Shown here one piece after another: positions 1-12,605 of a DNA stretch of 64,000 bases. Origin of the DNA: Temnopleurus reevesii. Its lineage: Eukaryota > Echinodermata > Echinoidea > Temnopleuroida > Temnopleuridae. Both the position numbers and the translations under genes were made by a program. Below the pieces are notes generated by a model. That model did no database searches and was not told where the DNA came from. It saw only the letters and a list, made by a program, of their open reading frames with translations. The stretch covers positions 28,594-92,593 of the forward strand of contig BQKZ01001082.1 in NCBI GenBank assembly GCA_036244855.1, read 5' to 3'. The number at the start of each line of letters is the position of its first letter. Position 1 is the stretch's first letter.

Positions 1-1040
1 AAAAATATGATTTCCTCAAAACTTTAACCATATGATATCTTTATCATAGATATGTAGATCCACTATTTGCATGTTTACTTTCATACAAACTTTGCAACTT
101 TCTGTAAAAATAACGACTTTTGCACCATATTTATAATGAAAACTCTGGTTAGTTGTGCACCCATGATGTCATCAAATTGGCAACATCTCTGGAAATTTAC
201 ACTGATTTACACATTTTTTCAAATCTTTAAAATTTCATAACTTTTTTTATTACTTGTCCGATTTTCTTCAAACTTTTTTTGTTTTTCTCACCAATTTTTT
301 CTGCTTCTGTTAAAAAATTATTATTTTTGGGTATACTCTTCTTTTAAGTTCCTTTACCAACATGACAGATATCCAAAGATGATGATGGGACACATATTTA
401 AAATCTATTTTCCTGTTCTCCTCTTAAAGATGGAATGCGTTTAAGAGACCTAAAGTTAAAAGGTAAAACCACAAAGTGTATTGTCCAAATAGAGGGCTAG
501 CTCATGAGTTTCCAAATGACGTAAAACATATCAATCACCACATAACTTTCACTTTGATAATGGTCTCCCCTTTCATGTATTGATTTAGACATAGAACACA
601 ATGTGTCATGAGCAGGCCTCTGGTTTGAAACATATGCCAATTTTCCTCCACTTTTTTCACAGAAGATGTGACCCTGAATACACTAATCAACCATATCATC
701 ATAATTATTACAAATTAGGCGGCCATGTGATTTGGCAAAAACTGCTGAAAATTACAAGTGCCAAATTATCCTGGCTAACTGGGGCAAAGATTAGCTGTAC
801 CCTATCCCTTTTAATCCCTTTTTTGTTCTTCTAAATCTAGGGGAGGTCAATCATGTTAGAATAATAAAAGGAACACAAGCATAACAATGTAAACACAAAA
901 AGGGAATAAATAATAAGAAATTAATTGTAAGGAGTGCTAAGCAAGCTAAAATGAACACCTTGAAGGTTTTGTTAATCTGAGTTTTATGCTTGTTTTTGTT
1001 GTTGTTTTTTTGTGCAAGGATGGCATTACAAGCATTAATG

Positions 1041-1298
1041 ATAGATGCAATTTATATGGCGTACGTATCCACTCTGCGGAGTGCACAAGGCGCTTTGCAT
1101 TATTATTACCCTGGCTTTAGCCCGGTGTACACCAGCGCACATGGCATTTCAAGGAATAAATATTCCTACCAGATACCCATTCACCTCACCTGGGTTGAGT
1201 GCAGCGCAATGCAGATGAATTTCTTGCTGATGGGTAGGATTCGAACCTACGACCCTCTGCTTGAAAGGCAAGAGTCGGAACCACTACACTACAGCTCG
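1041..1298 (-). repeat. tRNA-derived SINE, near full length
   Basis: Read on the minus strand, the element starts with a tRNA-like head. An A-box-like TAGTGTAGTGG lies near 1282-1292 and a perfect B-box GGTTCGAATCC at 1237-1247. A body follows with a GGGTTGAGTGCAGC-type core (seen on the plus strand near 1192), then a tail sharing the TATATGGCG...GAGTGCACAAGGCGC segment. The same body recurs at 12606-12870, 27428-27660 and 58131-58196, and the tail alone at 4998-5081 and 62476-62612. It is an RNA polymerase III retroposon and not a working tRNA: no acceptor stem pairs around the head. Confidence 0.8.
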
Positions 1299-1386
1299 TT
1301 TTCTGTGATAAGATTCCACATATTAGTGACCAACTGCAACAAGAACTCTTAAGATCTGGATATTTCAAAACAACCCCATACTGAAT

Positions 1387-1532
1387 GGCCAAATTCTCAA
1401 AGTCAGGTTTAACTTAACCCCATGCTAAGCTTGTTTCATTTATTCAAGCTCTACTGAAAAGTTACACCAATGGTCTAAAGAACGATGAGTTAGACCTGGG
1501 TTAAGTTAAACCTCGCAATTGGAATACAGGCC
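1387..1532. mobile_element. MITE-like inverted-repeat element
   Basis: The left end contains AGGTTTAACTTAACCC and the right end GGGTTAAGTTAAACCT, with outer GGCC on both sides, so about 35 bases at each end form imperfect terminal inverted repeats. No coding capacity. A related end (GAGGTTTAAGTTAACCC after GGCCCGTATTCC) occurs at 63497-63535. No clear target-site duplication seen. Confidence 0.6.
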
Positions 1533-1921
1533 TCATGATTTCTCATTCTAACCCAAGATGCCTCAGTGGTTTGGCACGCAAGTAAATGTAAGTGATTTTT
1601 ACTCATTTGAAATTGATTTTAATCCCCTTTTACCTCCCCTCTGACATTTGTTCTAGACATACATGCAACAAAGGAATGATTAATGAAAGGTTATTGAATG
1701 TAGGTGACGTTTCATGTCCTTGTTTTGAGGTGAGAGACAACATCAAAAGGGGGCCTAATGGTAGTCTACATGCTGCTCAGAATGAAATCAAACAGCTGCA
1801 CTGAAATGAATATTAAATTGCAATCCATTTTCGAGTGATAAACCATCTAAAAGACGCAATGAATCAAAATATACATAACTTTTCATTTCTTCCTATTGAT
1901 AAGAGGGCAAATCTAATGAAT

Positions 1922-2074
1922 CTGGGCCCGTAACATAAAGGTTTGCGATTAATCGCTATTTGATTTAGCGATCGATTGCAAACTTTAGAACATGATTTGC
2001 CATAGACTTGCGATTGATATCAATCACTATCTGATTAGCAATTAATCGCAAACCTTTATGTTACGGGGGCCCAG
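1922..2074. mobile_element. MITE-like element, GGGCCCGTAACATAAA family copy 1
   Basis: Near-perfect terminal inverted repeats of about 35 bases: the left end reads CTGGGCCCGTAACATAAAGG and the right end is its reverse complement with two extra G. The interior repeats GCGATTAATCGC-like palindromes. Related copies lie at 13627-13797 and 23844-23965, so this is a dispersed nonautonomous family. No transposase and no convincing target-site duplication. Confidence 0.7.
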
Positions 2075-2123
2075 GTGTAGATTAAAGCGTGTAAATGAGA
2101 TAGCATGCTTTATTCTACACCAC

Positions 2124-2297
2124 GGTTGTGTTTCATAAAGCTGTTCATAGATCTCCGCACAACTCTGCGATGACTTGTGATCCTTTTACAGGGGCGAATC
2201 AGCACCAATGGTTATCATTAAGTGAAGAAAAGGGTCACCAGCCATTCATACAGTAATGCTTAATGTACCTCTACAAACAGCTTTACGTAACACAACC
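2124..2297. mobile_element. MITE-like inverted-repeat element (GGTTGTGTTTC ends)
   Basis: Left end GGTTGTGTTTCATAAAGCTG and right end CAGCTTTACGTAACACAACC are reverse complements with a few mismatches, giving terminal inverted repeats of about 24 bases on a 174-bp noncoding element. It sits only 49 bases from the element at 1922-2074. No target-site duplication is clear. Confidence 0.6.
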
Positions 2298-2563
2298 AAG
2301 ATACATCAAATTTGCATTCTGTTATGAAAATAACAATGCATACAGTTAAGACCAAAACCTTTTAAATTCAATTTACTAGACCGTTTTAAAATGCACAGAG
2401 CTGAGTGAGTAAACTTATTTTTTTGGTAAACTAATATAACTTGCCCGAATAAGAAAATCTATGTTTTATCATCAAGAACTACACATTTCTAAAAAGTTTC
2501 TTTTCCATTCTGTTAACAAGGAAAGACGGGTACAAAACAAAAATACTGGTAAATAGATGTGAC

Positions 2564-2825
2564 ATTGAAGCGCCCAAACCACATGAACCCCTGACCTATC
2601 TCAGCCCAATAAGTGCACCCCAATCCTGCCCCACCCTTCCTTAATTCAGCTTTCTGCATATGGTACTTGAGCCTGGTGATTGAGCCCATCTGCCCCAATG
2701 AAATTGAAGCGCCCAAACCCCATGAACCCCTGACCTATCTCAGCCCCATAAGTGCACCCCAATCCTGCCCCACCCTTCCTTAATTCAGCTTTCAGCATAT
2801 GGTACTTGAGCCCATCTGCCCAAAT
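2564..2825. repeat. 139-bp tandem duplication
   Basis: The block beginning ATTGAAGCGCCCAAACC at 2564 is repeated from 2703 with only scattered substitutions; the second copy lacks about 12 bases near its end. Both copies are rich in CCCC runs and unusual against the AT-rich surroundings. No open frame is shared that would suggest coding repeats. Confidence 0.85.
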
Positions 2826-3029
2826 CTCAATAGTCAGGAACAGGTTATTAAATCTAGCACCGACCTTTAAACTGATGTTGCACTATCCAAAGTTTCCTTA
2901 ATCTCTGGATTTAGCCAGGCAGGCCCTCTTTGGGAGTAATATAATAAGATATATAAGACTGGTCTGTATCAGTACAGAGCTAGGCTTGTAAGAATGGGCA
3001 TGAGATGCAACTGTTCTTATATAACACCA

Positions 3030-3198
3030 GGGGCAAATTACAAGAAATGGTCTTAACTATCCTCTTCTTGCTAAGACTTCTTAACTTCTTGCGCCACCCT
3101 CTTTAACGTTAATACGGCTATGTCAAGAGGGTGGAACAAGAAGTTACGATGTCTTAGCAAGAAAAGGATAGCTAAGACCATTTCCTGCAATTGGCCCC
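3030..3198. mobile_element. Long-arm palindromic element (about 78-bp arms)
   Basis: Left arm starts GGGGCAAATTACAAGAAATG and the right arm ends with the reverse complement of a close variant (CATTTCCTGCAATTGGCCCC). Pairing continues inward through TCTTGCTAAGAC and ACCCTCTT to a loop of roughly 20 bases, so nearly the whole 169 bp folds on itself. Typical of a foldback MITE. A transcript through it (intron 9 of PUS7) would form a long hairpin. Confidence 0.7.
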
Positions 3199-4997
3199 AA
3201 GATGCTAGTTGGTATTGCACAGAGGGCCTGAAAATCATATGGATTGCAATAGTTTGTACATGAAAATGCTACACCTATGACCTGAATATGAATTGTTAGG
3301 TCTGAATTCAGGCTCCTGCTCCTTAATTGGCATCCCTCATAATGTCAATAAGATAATTGGTCTAAGCAGAACATCCAGAGCAGGGTATGCACTGTGTGAA
3401 TAAGTGAGCTATTTCTTTAGCTCACGATTTCCCAAAAGCAAAATATCTTAATAGGCTTGCACATCTCAAGATTTTTCAGTGAATTAGCTCAATGTCATTG
3501 CAAAGAGACTGTAAAAGCCAATATTTCAGTTTTCATACATTTCCGCAAATTCAATAATTTTCATACCTTTTCATCCATCAAGTTGTTATTATCATGTTTG
3601 GAAAGATTACTGTACACAAGTCCATAGACATTCTAATGAGTGAACTTTTAGCAAATTCATTGTCGTGAAGTTCACAAAACTAAAACCCCGGCAAAAATTG
3701 CAGTTTTTACAGTAGCTCAGGATAGCTGAGCTGGTAGTTTATACGGATCAAAATTATTGAGCTAATTTCCTTCGGGATAGTGCAGATGAACCTCTACGCC
3801 ACCAACAGATGAGCTTGACTTCAATATTGCCGTAACTGGACAGGAGGATCTGAAAGCTTAATTAATTGGATTAAGAAAGGGATGCAAGAAAAATGACAAT
3901 TTCCCAGATTTTATCCTTTTTGTGCAAACAGATCCACCTAAAACTGTCCTGGCGTTACTCAGATAAATCCTGTGGCTAATCCTATTTTGATCAACTAACC
4001 TCAATATCTAGCTGCCTCAAGGGACCCAAAGACCCTAATTTTACTCCATAGATAGAAGAAATAGGTCAAGTAGAGCTTGAATTTCAGAGTTCCCAGTTAT
4101 CAAAAATAGCATGCTAAAAGTTATCCAAATTGGAGAACTATTAGAATTAATCAAATTTTGCTAAAATTTTATATTACCAGTATGATAGTTTCATAGAATC
4201 TGATGATTTAATATATTCCTGAAATTTAATAGCTGATACCCTAATTTGTTACAGTTCCTCATCTAATTTATTATTCACACATCCCTATTTTATATTAATG
4301 AAATATGCACTGCTATCATCGAGATTAGCAGCGCATGCCTTGCTAGTCATTGTAATGATAAAAAAAATCACTTTCCTTCTCACAGAAGTGTCTCGTTTTC
4401 CCCTACATAATGAGAATCTATTCTCTTCGTTTGTCGGAGTAGTAAAATCATTTGTGGCAATTTATAAGACCCTAGAAAAAGCAGACCTCCATGAAGACAA
4501 CTTTCACTTGTATTCAACAAGTAGAACTTAGGTTCCCAAATGACCTTTTTTTTCTTAATTGATTTTCTTGAAGGTGTCAAACGAAATCTAGCAAGATCTA
4601 ATAATGTTCCCCACACCCGATCCCAAGAGGTTGTAATTAAGGCAAAGGCTCAATTTCCTCCGATACATTCTACAGAGCTGTAGGGAATCTCAACTGCCTG
4701 CAGAAGAACAAATTTCACAAAATGATGTTGCATAAAATTCCCAGAGGAAGCAAGGAATTTGAGTTTATTTTTTTTTAATGCATTCTGAAATATCTTTGAT
4801 GGTGGACTACATTTTGTCTTGTGAAACAGTCAAAGCAATCCTTACTCATGTAGTAAAAATGGTTTCATGTAAAATTTAGTGATCATGGTTCATTATCATT
4901 AACTATTTTAGATCTGTCTGTCTATAAGTCATTTTTGTGAAGAAAAAGTTCGAGTTTTGAAATTCACAAGATTGCATATCTTTGCTGAAAAGTTTCG

Positions 4998-5081
4998 TAA
5001 TAATAATAATAATAATAATAATAGATGCAATTTACATAGCGCACGTATCCACTCTGCTGAGTGCTCAAGACGCTTTACATT
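4998..5081 (-). repeat. SINE tail fragment with (AAT)n
   Basis: An (AAT) run at about 4998-5022 is followed by GATGCAATTTACATAGCGCA and GAGTGCTCAAGACGC, matching the tail of the SINE at 1041. The tRNA-like head is absent, so it is a 5'-truncated insertion on the minus strand. Confidence 0.65.
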
Positions 5082-6173
5082 AAAAAGTAAAAAGCCTATA
5101 TGGTTCGTTCCTTTGGAACTCAGATTAATTCTGTGAAACCAAATGAGAGGGGAATGTGGAAAACTACATGTATATCAGAGAGGCAAATTATTCTTTTCAA
5201 ACCTTAGCAGACGGGTTGCTCACATCTTACCACGATTGATCTTCATTCAGCTAATACTAACAGGCAATTTCATGGCTATATTAATGATTGGTATAAATCA
5301 CAGGCGCAAAATTGTCTTTTAGTATATATGACAAAAGACCTTCAGGTTATTAAAGTGGGTTAGCGGTAAATCTTGAGAGACGTGAAGTGATACTGATTGG
5401 TGTGTCAATGATATGAGATATGGAAGCCAGCTATTAATTGCTGATAAGGGCTGTGAGGGCTTAGAGATGGGTGGAACATGATCAGGACGCAAGATGGCTT
5501 GAACAGAGGCAAGATGGTACGCACAGACGCATCATGGAGTCAAGACAAGATCCGCTGGTAACGCTCATCAATTCAACATTTGTGACACTCCCCAACAGAA
5601 TTAATTTCGCTGTAGGAGCTATTTGACTTTGACATGTGTAAAAAATGACCTGAAAATATGAACCTTAGCTTCTGTAGTTAATACTGTTACAGATGTATTA
5701 TGAAGTGGATTGGTGCCTGTTTTTTTAGTAAAAATCAGTGCACAACATGGTGAATTTTGAACCTGCAACGAAAATATTCATTCAATTCAACCAAGTAAAA
5801 GCTACCAAGTTCTTGCATGAGTTATGCAAAAGATAAGAAAACGCAAGTATTAACAAGATACTTGTTTTACCAGAGAAGACCCTTGCACAAGGTAAACTAT
5901 GGAATCATTCAACAGAGGTACCAGTTGGAATTGATCAGAGGCCCCGAAAGTCACCTTAACATAATATTTTGTACACAAAAATGCTTAGACTATGGTCTGA
6001 AAATAAACTGATCAGGGCCTGATTTCATGCTTTTGCCTGATAACTGGCATCACTGCACTCAAACAGTACGATTGAATGGGGTTAATTCACGGTTGCAATA
6101 TACTGTGATCATGATTCTATTAACTCTGGACCCCACATCACTCAAGCAAAAATCTTGATCAAGGCTAATTTCA

Positions 6174-6492
6174 CACTATTACTTGTGTGATCAAATTTGT
6201 GTAGAACCAGCAGTCATGACCAAAGAAATCCCTTTACACTTACCTGCCAATGTGGTAGATAGAGATGAGAGAGCTGCCCAAACGCTACATGCCAAAGTAG
6301 TTGTTGAACCCTACTTCACGAGCAAGGTTTTTAACATTATTACTTGTGTAATCACTAAACATAAATTCAATTTGTTTAGAACCAGCACCCATGACCAGCG
6401 AAATCCCTGTAGTCTTACCTGCCTACATGGTAGGTGGAGATGAGAGAGTTGCCAAAGCGCTGCATACCAAAGTAGTTGATGAACCCCACATC
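6174..6492. repeat. Diverged tandem duplication of the exon 9 3' half and its donor
   Basis: Segment 6174-6317 matches 6335-6492 with many substitutions and a small indel. Shared landmarks are ACTTGTGT, GTTTAGAACCAGCA/GTGTAGAACCAGCA, TTACCTGCC and the stretch GATGAGAGAG. The right copy is the 3' half of the functional PUS7 exon 9 plus the start of intron 9; the left copy is the degenerate partner. The copies are separated by about 17 bases. Confidence 0.85.
6244..6317 (-). pseudogene. Broken partial copy of PUS7 exon 9
   Basis: Read on the minus strand in the exon 9 frame it gives GFNNYFGM, a stop, then RLGSSLISIYHIG and an intact splice donor GTAAGT. The real exon reads GFINYFGMQRFGNSLISTYHVG. 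The Gln codon of the conserved GMQRFG motif has become TAG (plus-strand 6285-6287) and the Phe is Leu. The copy lacks the 5' half of the exon and any splice acceptor, so it cannot act as an alternative exon. It lies in intron 9, downstream of the functional exon. Confidence 0.85.
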
Positions 6493-6544
6493 TCTCAGAG
6501 ACGACATGGCATGGTCGATCTGCTCAGTACTCCCTTGTATCATC
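6419..6544 (-). CDS. PUS7: PUS7 exon 9 (GMQRFG motif)
   Basis: The 126-bp exon starts after TTCTCTTTAG and ends before GTAAGA; it begins and ends in phase 2. It encodes residues 373-413 plus split Arg codons. The stretch GFINYFGMQRFG (about 392-403) is the TruD/PUS7-family motif after the catalytic-Asp motif, packing near the active site in family members. The following sequence STYHVGR matches the family's PTYQVGR. This is the last coding exon I can support; roughly 250 C-terminal residues are missing, judged from the length of human PUS7. Confidence 0.93.
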
Positions 6545-7324
6545 CTAAAGAGAAGAATAAAACAAACTTCATCGTAAAGCTCAGTTTTGGTAAAAGCGAA
6601 TATTTTTTCCCCAAATTTGGTATTCAAATCTAAATAAAATGAAATCTAGTATTATGAACACATTGCAAAAAGATTTTGTGAAAAATGAGTTTTGGTAAAG
6701 CTAATTTGCTCAATATATTGGTAAAGGCAATGGCTAACATTTTCAAGAACCAAAATAACATTCAGCTGATACAACCAGTACAATGATCCAAACCTTTGAC
6801 CAAAACGGAAAATCAATTGAAGTTAGTAAGTTCTTTGATCCAGTGTATTTTAAGATACATGCAATTTAACACTGATAATTCATCAGCAAACGGCCAGTAG
6901 ATTCGGTCTCTATCCCAACGCAACATGAGTGGATAAACATTTACAGGGAGCTTTGGGGACTACAGTGCGATCGTTCTCTTGTGCCAATGCCACATGCCAT
7001 CTGAGCGCTTATGTATTTTTCTTGTTTCAGATGATAAATATTTAATTCATTCTGTCATACATACAGATATTATTAGTTCCAAAGGTATCAAAAGGGTCGC
7101 AAATATCTAAACTAGTTTTGTGATGCTTTGGCATAGTTAAAGGTGACTCTTCAGATTTTTGTCGAATTCCATTAAAATATCAAAAGGGAACTCACCCCTG
7201 GAATTTTTATGATCTCATTGAATGGAAAAAAATCAGTTGATCAAACTTTGAAAATTTGAGCAAATTCGTACAATCTGTTCAGAAGTTATGGATTTTCAAA
7301 TTCACAGAGATATGTTGATATAAT

Positions 7325-7487
7325 TCTTTTTTTCTCCCATATCCCTCCTTCTCTCTCGAACAAATTCTGTCTCTGTGTGTTTGTCTGTCTGTCCATAACT
7401 CTCCAGACATAGATCCTTCTCCTCTATCCCTTTTTCTCTCTTCCCATGCCACCTCAGTCCATCTATCCCCCTCTTTCTCTTTGTCTT

Positions 7488-7530
<43 letters not shown>

Positions 7531-7548
7531 CCTCTCTTCCCATCAACA
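7325..7548. repeat. Pyrimidine-rich low-complexity tract with (CT)n
   Basis: Almost pure C/T on the plus strand, ending in a long TCTCTC run at about 7491-7530. Long open frames on either strand here are products of composition. Confidence 0.9.
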
Positions 7549-10037
7549 TCTGTCAAGCCGTGTCCCATAGTTATATTGGACAGCTAGGAAGGAACAGTGT
7601 ATGAGTGAGACATCCTGCGAGTCTATATTTTAGGCTTATCCCTTCCCCATAATAAAACAAGGTATACAACATTGAACACCTATCATCTCTTTCAATCTGC
7701 CTTAGTTTGATTATTAACATCAAGTAATTAAACAATCATACTTTAAAAAAATGGCCAAACTAAAAATGATAATAAGAAAGAAAATGTAAGCAATTGTTTT
7801 GACGAACATCAAGTCATTATCCACATCGTAAAAAAATGGACGAAAAATAAACAAGAAATAAAAGATGCAAGCAATATAGAAATTATCCAGCAAATAAAAA
7901 GTTAATGATTTAAATGTAAAATGAAAATGAATGACATAACATATCTTAACTCGATCTAAAGGCAAGATTAGCTGAAAAAACTTGACAACATTTATCCAAA
8001 AAGTCAACGGTACTTTCTAACAGTTGAAAAAAAACCTGTTTAGAGTTATCTGATAACAGGCGTGCAAGAAGTGTGCGTCACAAACACACGTTTCAAATTT
8101 AAAAGATCATTGCTTATGACAAATAATTACATTATTGTTCTGCCGAGGGAGTTCAATTTTCGCATTCTTTATTTCACCATAATCTACTGACAGTGTAAGG
8201 AAATTCAAAGAGTGAAAAAACTCAAATGACAAAGTCAAATTCTAGATGAATTTTGAGATGGTACTGCTTAAAGGGAATTTACACTTTCTTTATAGCATGA
8301 ATCAATAGTTCTATACACAAGATATTATTACGGATACTTCTGGCGAATGGGATATTCTGTAAATATGATAAACTTTGACAAATACTACACTATTTTGTTA
8401 TGTTCCTGTATATTGATTTTGTTTATGAAACAAGAAATGAGGTTCAATTCAAATTGACTACTCAAAGAAAGTTAGGGAACATTTTTTTTAAAATGCTTCA
8501 CCTCCCTATAGGCTTACTTTCCAGGATGTGTAGTGGGGCAAGGGACATCATACAAAAACTAAAATCACTCATGTGTGACAATGATTGTAATGTGTATGAT
8601 AACATGCAAAAAAAAACAATTTCATTTTTTTACAGAAATATCAAACTTCACATAACATGAAAATTAATATATTTACACATTTAATAGTGATCTCTATCTT
8701 TTGCATTGTGTATTTGCATAATTAAGATATGAATCTTGAATCTCTATTTTCCCAAGGAATATTCTATCTGAAATGACAAAACAATTCATTTCTGTTATTT
8801 CTTTTACATGGAATAGGTAATGCAATTTATTCAAGATCAACACATAATTGGTGGATTTTTATGAATAAATGGTGTAACTTATGCAAGTTCATATGTCGTC
8901 ATACTTGAAGAATAATTCATCATCACTGAGATTTGGCCATCAAATCCGGAGGTGTGAACTGCAAAACATTTATACATATAAAATCTTATATCACTCAGAT
9001 TTATGTTTAAACCTTGCAGTATGAATAACCTCAGTTTATCTCTATTTTGGAAACATTCCCGTCAAACAAGAAAAGGCATGTGTCACATGATTTCCTTAAG
9101 TCCTCAGAGCCCCTTGTCTCCAAAGATCCTCACCTTACCATCCCAAATAAACATTCGGGCAGGAAGTTCAAAGTACTTTACAATCTTCTCAAAATGTTCA
9201 AACATGTATTCTTTTGATGGAAAGTGATGCTAATTTTAGTAGAATGACAACAGTTGCAGACAGACGAGCCAAACTGTTATTTCAAGCTCCAACAAATCAC
9301 CTTAATATTAGTCAACATTACTATTCCGGGATTGGCTACGAATCATTAAGGCCACTGAAACCTTGTCTTATGTCACAGTTTGCTTTCAAAATGCCACATA
9401 GATTTTAAGGTTAAGATGACTGCAGACATGTACTGTAATATCAAATTGCATCGGATGAAAATCTTCAAATATTGCATGATTTGGGACGAAACTCGTCTGT
9501 CAAGAAGGAGCTCTCATGCTATCAGTAAACGATATCTCACTTAACTGTTCTGTCTACTTCTGGTGTTAATTGTAGATAAAAAATATTGCTCACATTTTAA
9601 ATCGCTTGCACATCTGAGGAAAGAAAATAGGGATAGTTTTGTTTCATAAAAAGATAAATCATCGAAATTACTAATCAATCCTGAAAATAATCATCAGAGT
9701 GACATTCTTTAAAATATGAGAAGAAAAAGGAAAAAAATAGAAGAAATTGTTGGTGATTCCATACTGTGAATACTGGGGTATTTTTATTTATCATGATCAT
9801 CTAAAAACAAGATAAAATTTTATGTGATAATCTTCTGAGGCTATGATTTATATTTCTCATGATTTTTCATTGGGAAATATTGTTTCTCATAGAATTACTA
9901 ATTAAGTGTTCTTCCTCTGGAGTAGAGCATTTTCTGTGTTCAGTACAGCATTTTGATTCTTTCTCCTAATTCAGATAAAAAGATGAAAAATTGCTCAAGA
10001 TTACTGAAATGACATTTCTATTAGAATTATATAATTG

Positions 10038-10518
10038 CAGCATTGTCTAAATATGAGGTTTCGAAATTGTAATCAGAAGAATAACTCAGCTTGAATATAA
10101 ATACCCTACAAGCATCATAAGGGCAGATCTAGAGGGCATTTCTATAGCCAGGGCAGATCAATATATTTCTACTATTTTCCCTGCATCTGAATACAATTAA
10201 ATAATTAACCACAATTTTTTTTAAGTAATCAGTCCTTTCATGAAATATTCACATAATCCTCCATCATTGTCGTTAATAGCATGGTGTCAGCATTGTCTAA
10301 CTATGAGGTTTCAAAACCTAAATTTTGGGCTTCAGAAGAATAACTCATCTTTCGCATAAATATCCTACAAGCATCATAAAGGCAGATCTACAGGGCAAGG
10401 CAGATCAATATGTTTCTACTATTTTCCCTGCATCTGAATACAATTAGGTAATCAACCACAAAAGTCAACGAAAGCCTTGGAGGCCTGTCATATAATATTC
10501 CCATAATCCTCCATCATT
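10038..10518. repeat. 250-bp diverged tandem duplication
   Basis: CAGCATTGTCTAA at 10038 recurs at 10288. The copies then share TATGAGGTTTC, AGAAGAATAACTCA, TACAAGCATCATAA, TTCTACTATTTTCCCTGCAT and CATAATCCTCCATCATT in the same order, with substitutions and small indels throughout. No frame is conserved between them. Confidence 0.85.
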
Positions 10519-12605
10519 CAAGTACAAATGACCAAGCGAATCATGCCATAGTGTTCTTAATCATTCCAGGAATGAACAAAGGTGACAATTACATTCTAAC
10601 CTAAACTAATTAGCGATCACATCCCGTCACATACCAGACGACAATCACACAAACCTGTCGATTCAATCTGATAAATCAAACACCAATTATAATGAGACAA
10701 ATCTAATGCCATCAAATTTATGTAATTACGTTTAGAGCAAGACTTTTTTTCATGTACCGGTAGGATTCCGCCCCACTTCATAAAATAAAAGAGGAAAAAG
10801 CTTTTTGGAGGAGTTCAAAAGTGTTGAAATGTATGTGACCATGATATGTATGTTCATTATGGTGGCTACATGAGAAATATTTCTAGTTCCTCAATTTTAA
10901 CTCAGTGACGATATTAACTAACAACATATTTTACATAAAATATATACATCTGAAATGGCTTCTAGACCTAACAGAATCAGTGCATAACAACATGGTGTTA
11001 ATTAAAAAACTCTACCATTCATTATTAATTTTGCTTGAAAAATGAGATATTATAAGCTTCCTTGCCCTAATTGCTTGTCAATTAATTCTTGAAGGAAATG
11101 TTACTTCATTCAAGATGATTAGCGGCCTCATTTCAAGGATCATCGGATCAATTCACCTCTATTATCTGATGGGACGTCTAATTGCAGGTTGTGTACTTGA
11201 CCTAAATCCCAGCAAAGCCAAGAGCACGCAAAAAAGGGTTTATCATATTGTACAAAGTTTGGGATGCAAATGACTAAAACAGTAAACAATCATAGAGAGT
11301 TCTTTGGAAACTGGGGGCTTTATTTTCAACAGCCGTAATTTCGCTGCCTTCCATTTTCCCAAAGAGGTTAAAAAGCCTTGAAAATTTGATTGTCAGCTTT
11401 CCTTGAAAAATTGCTTCCTTTGTGATGGATTTTAACAACAAATGAAAATTCATCAAAATCTTTTGTTCAGTCCCTTTGGGCAAAATCAATGACCATCTTC
11501 ATAAAAAAACACGATTAATAGTAAGAATCAACTAATTTCCACCTAAAAAATTTGCTACTAATTATAAATCAAGATTAATGATGAATTTGCTTATTGCATT
11601 AATGCCTACCAGCTATAAATAGAAGCCTCCCTGTCTGGCTTTTAATAGGTGCATTGCAGAGGTGCATTGTCGTTTGATTAAACACTACACAAAGAGTATT
11701 TGATTTAAATACTAATGAATTATTTGTCAGGTCAGTTTATCTCAGTGTCTGTAGTTGGTGCCACTCTTTGTGACAATCAAATATTATTCATGATGATCTC
11801 CATGATCAGATAATATCCAGAATAAAAAAAACAATCACACCTAAAAACTATTAGTAACCAACATCCTCCGGAACAAGGACCAAAACGTAAAGCATCAAGC
11901 ATTATATTAAAAACAGCACAAAAAAATGCTTCCCCATACTCCTGTTTGGTTCCCAGAGGATTGTTGAGAAATGCCTAAAAGGAAAATGAGGAGGAGAAGT
12001 AAATGAATTTCTGTTATCTACTATTCATATCTTCACTAAATATCTCCTAATTGGATCGTCATCACTATAAAGAGGCTGGTAGGGTGTGATTTCTCAATTC
12101 TCATTGGAGAGAGGGGAAATTTAGGGTAGTTGTAGTCTTAATGGGTGGGTGGTCTTACCAGACAGTAAGGTTTGACATTATCAAAGTGCTAGTAGCTCTA
12201 TTACTACTGCAAGTCCTCTCCTCCAACACAGGAGAAAAACAGCCACTACACTCAAACATCGTCATTATCAAAGCAAACATTGATATGACAACACTCCTCA
12301 TTTTAAATTTCATTCAATTTCAGACCAAAAACTAAATATGAAAGGTCGCAGGGTAAATAATTATGAAGTAAAGAAGCATAACTCTGCTTGTGCTGGACAA
12401 TCAATTGAACTTAGGGATATTGGTTTGGGAAATTGCATATTGTGGACGCAGGAAACACCTTGTCTACATGAGGGGAAAGCTAGGGGGAAGAGAGAGTGGG
12501 GAGAGGCTTATCTCTATCCTGTCAAGTTAAGTCAAGTCTTCTCCTCTAATGATATAATGTGCACCTGGATGAGAACATGAACAGACACCATGATATTAAT
12601 AACCG

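Larger units (their letters stand above)
1..6418 (-). other. PUS7: PUS7 intron 9 (partial, runs off the left edge)
   Basis: Sequence downstream of the exon 9 splice donor on the minus strand. I looked for the next PUS7 exon and found none I could support, so it presumably lies beyond the window. The stretch holds a SINE at 1041-1298, inverted-repeat elements at 1387-1532, 1922-2074, 2124-2297 and 3030-3198, a tandem duplication at 2564-2825, a SINE tail at 4998-5081 and a broken copy of exon 9 at 6244-6317. In 1-1040, 3200-4990 and 5090-6170 I see only AT-rich noncoding sequence; short ORFs there have no recognisable domain. Confidence 0.75.

Noticed and set aside
1226..1297. Possible tRNA gene on the minus strand
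   Set aside because: A- and B-box are present, but there is no pairing acceptor stem and the sequence continues into a dispersed SINE body shared with other copies.
1..6173. Search for PUS7 exon 10
   Set aside because: No minus-strand segment combined an acceptor, the needed phase and similarity to the family stretch after VGR; the exon is probably outside the window.
7302..7568. 88-residue minus-strand frame rich in Arg and Glu
   Set aside because: It is a translation of the (CT)n tract; composition alone keeps it open.
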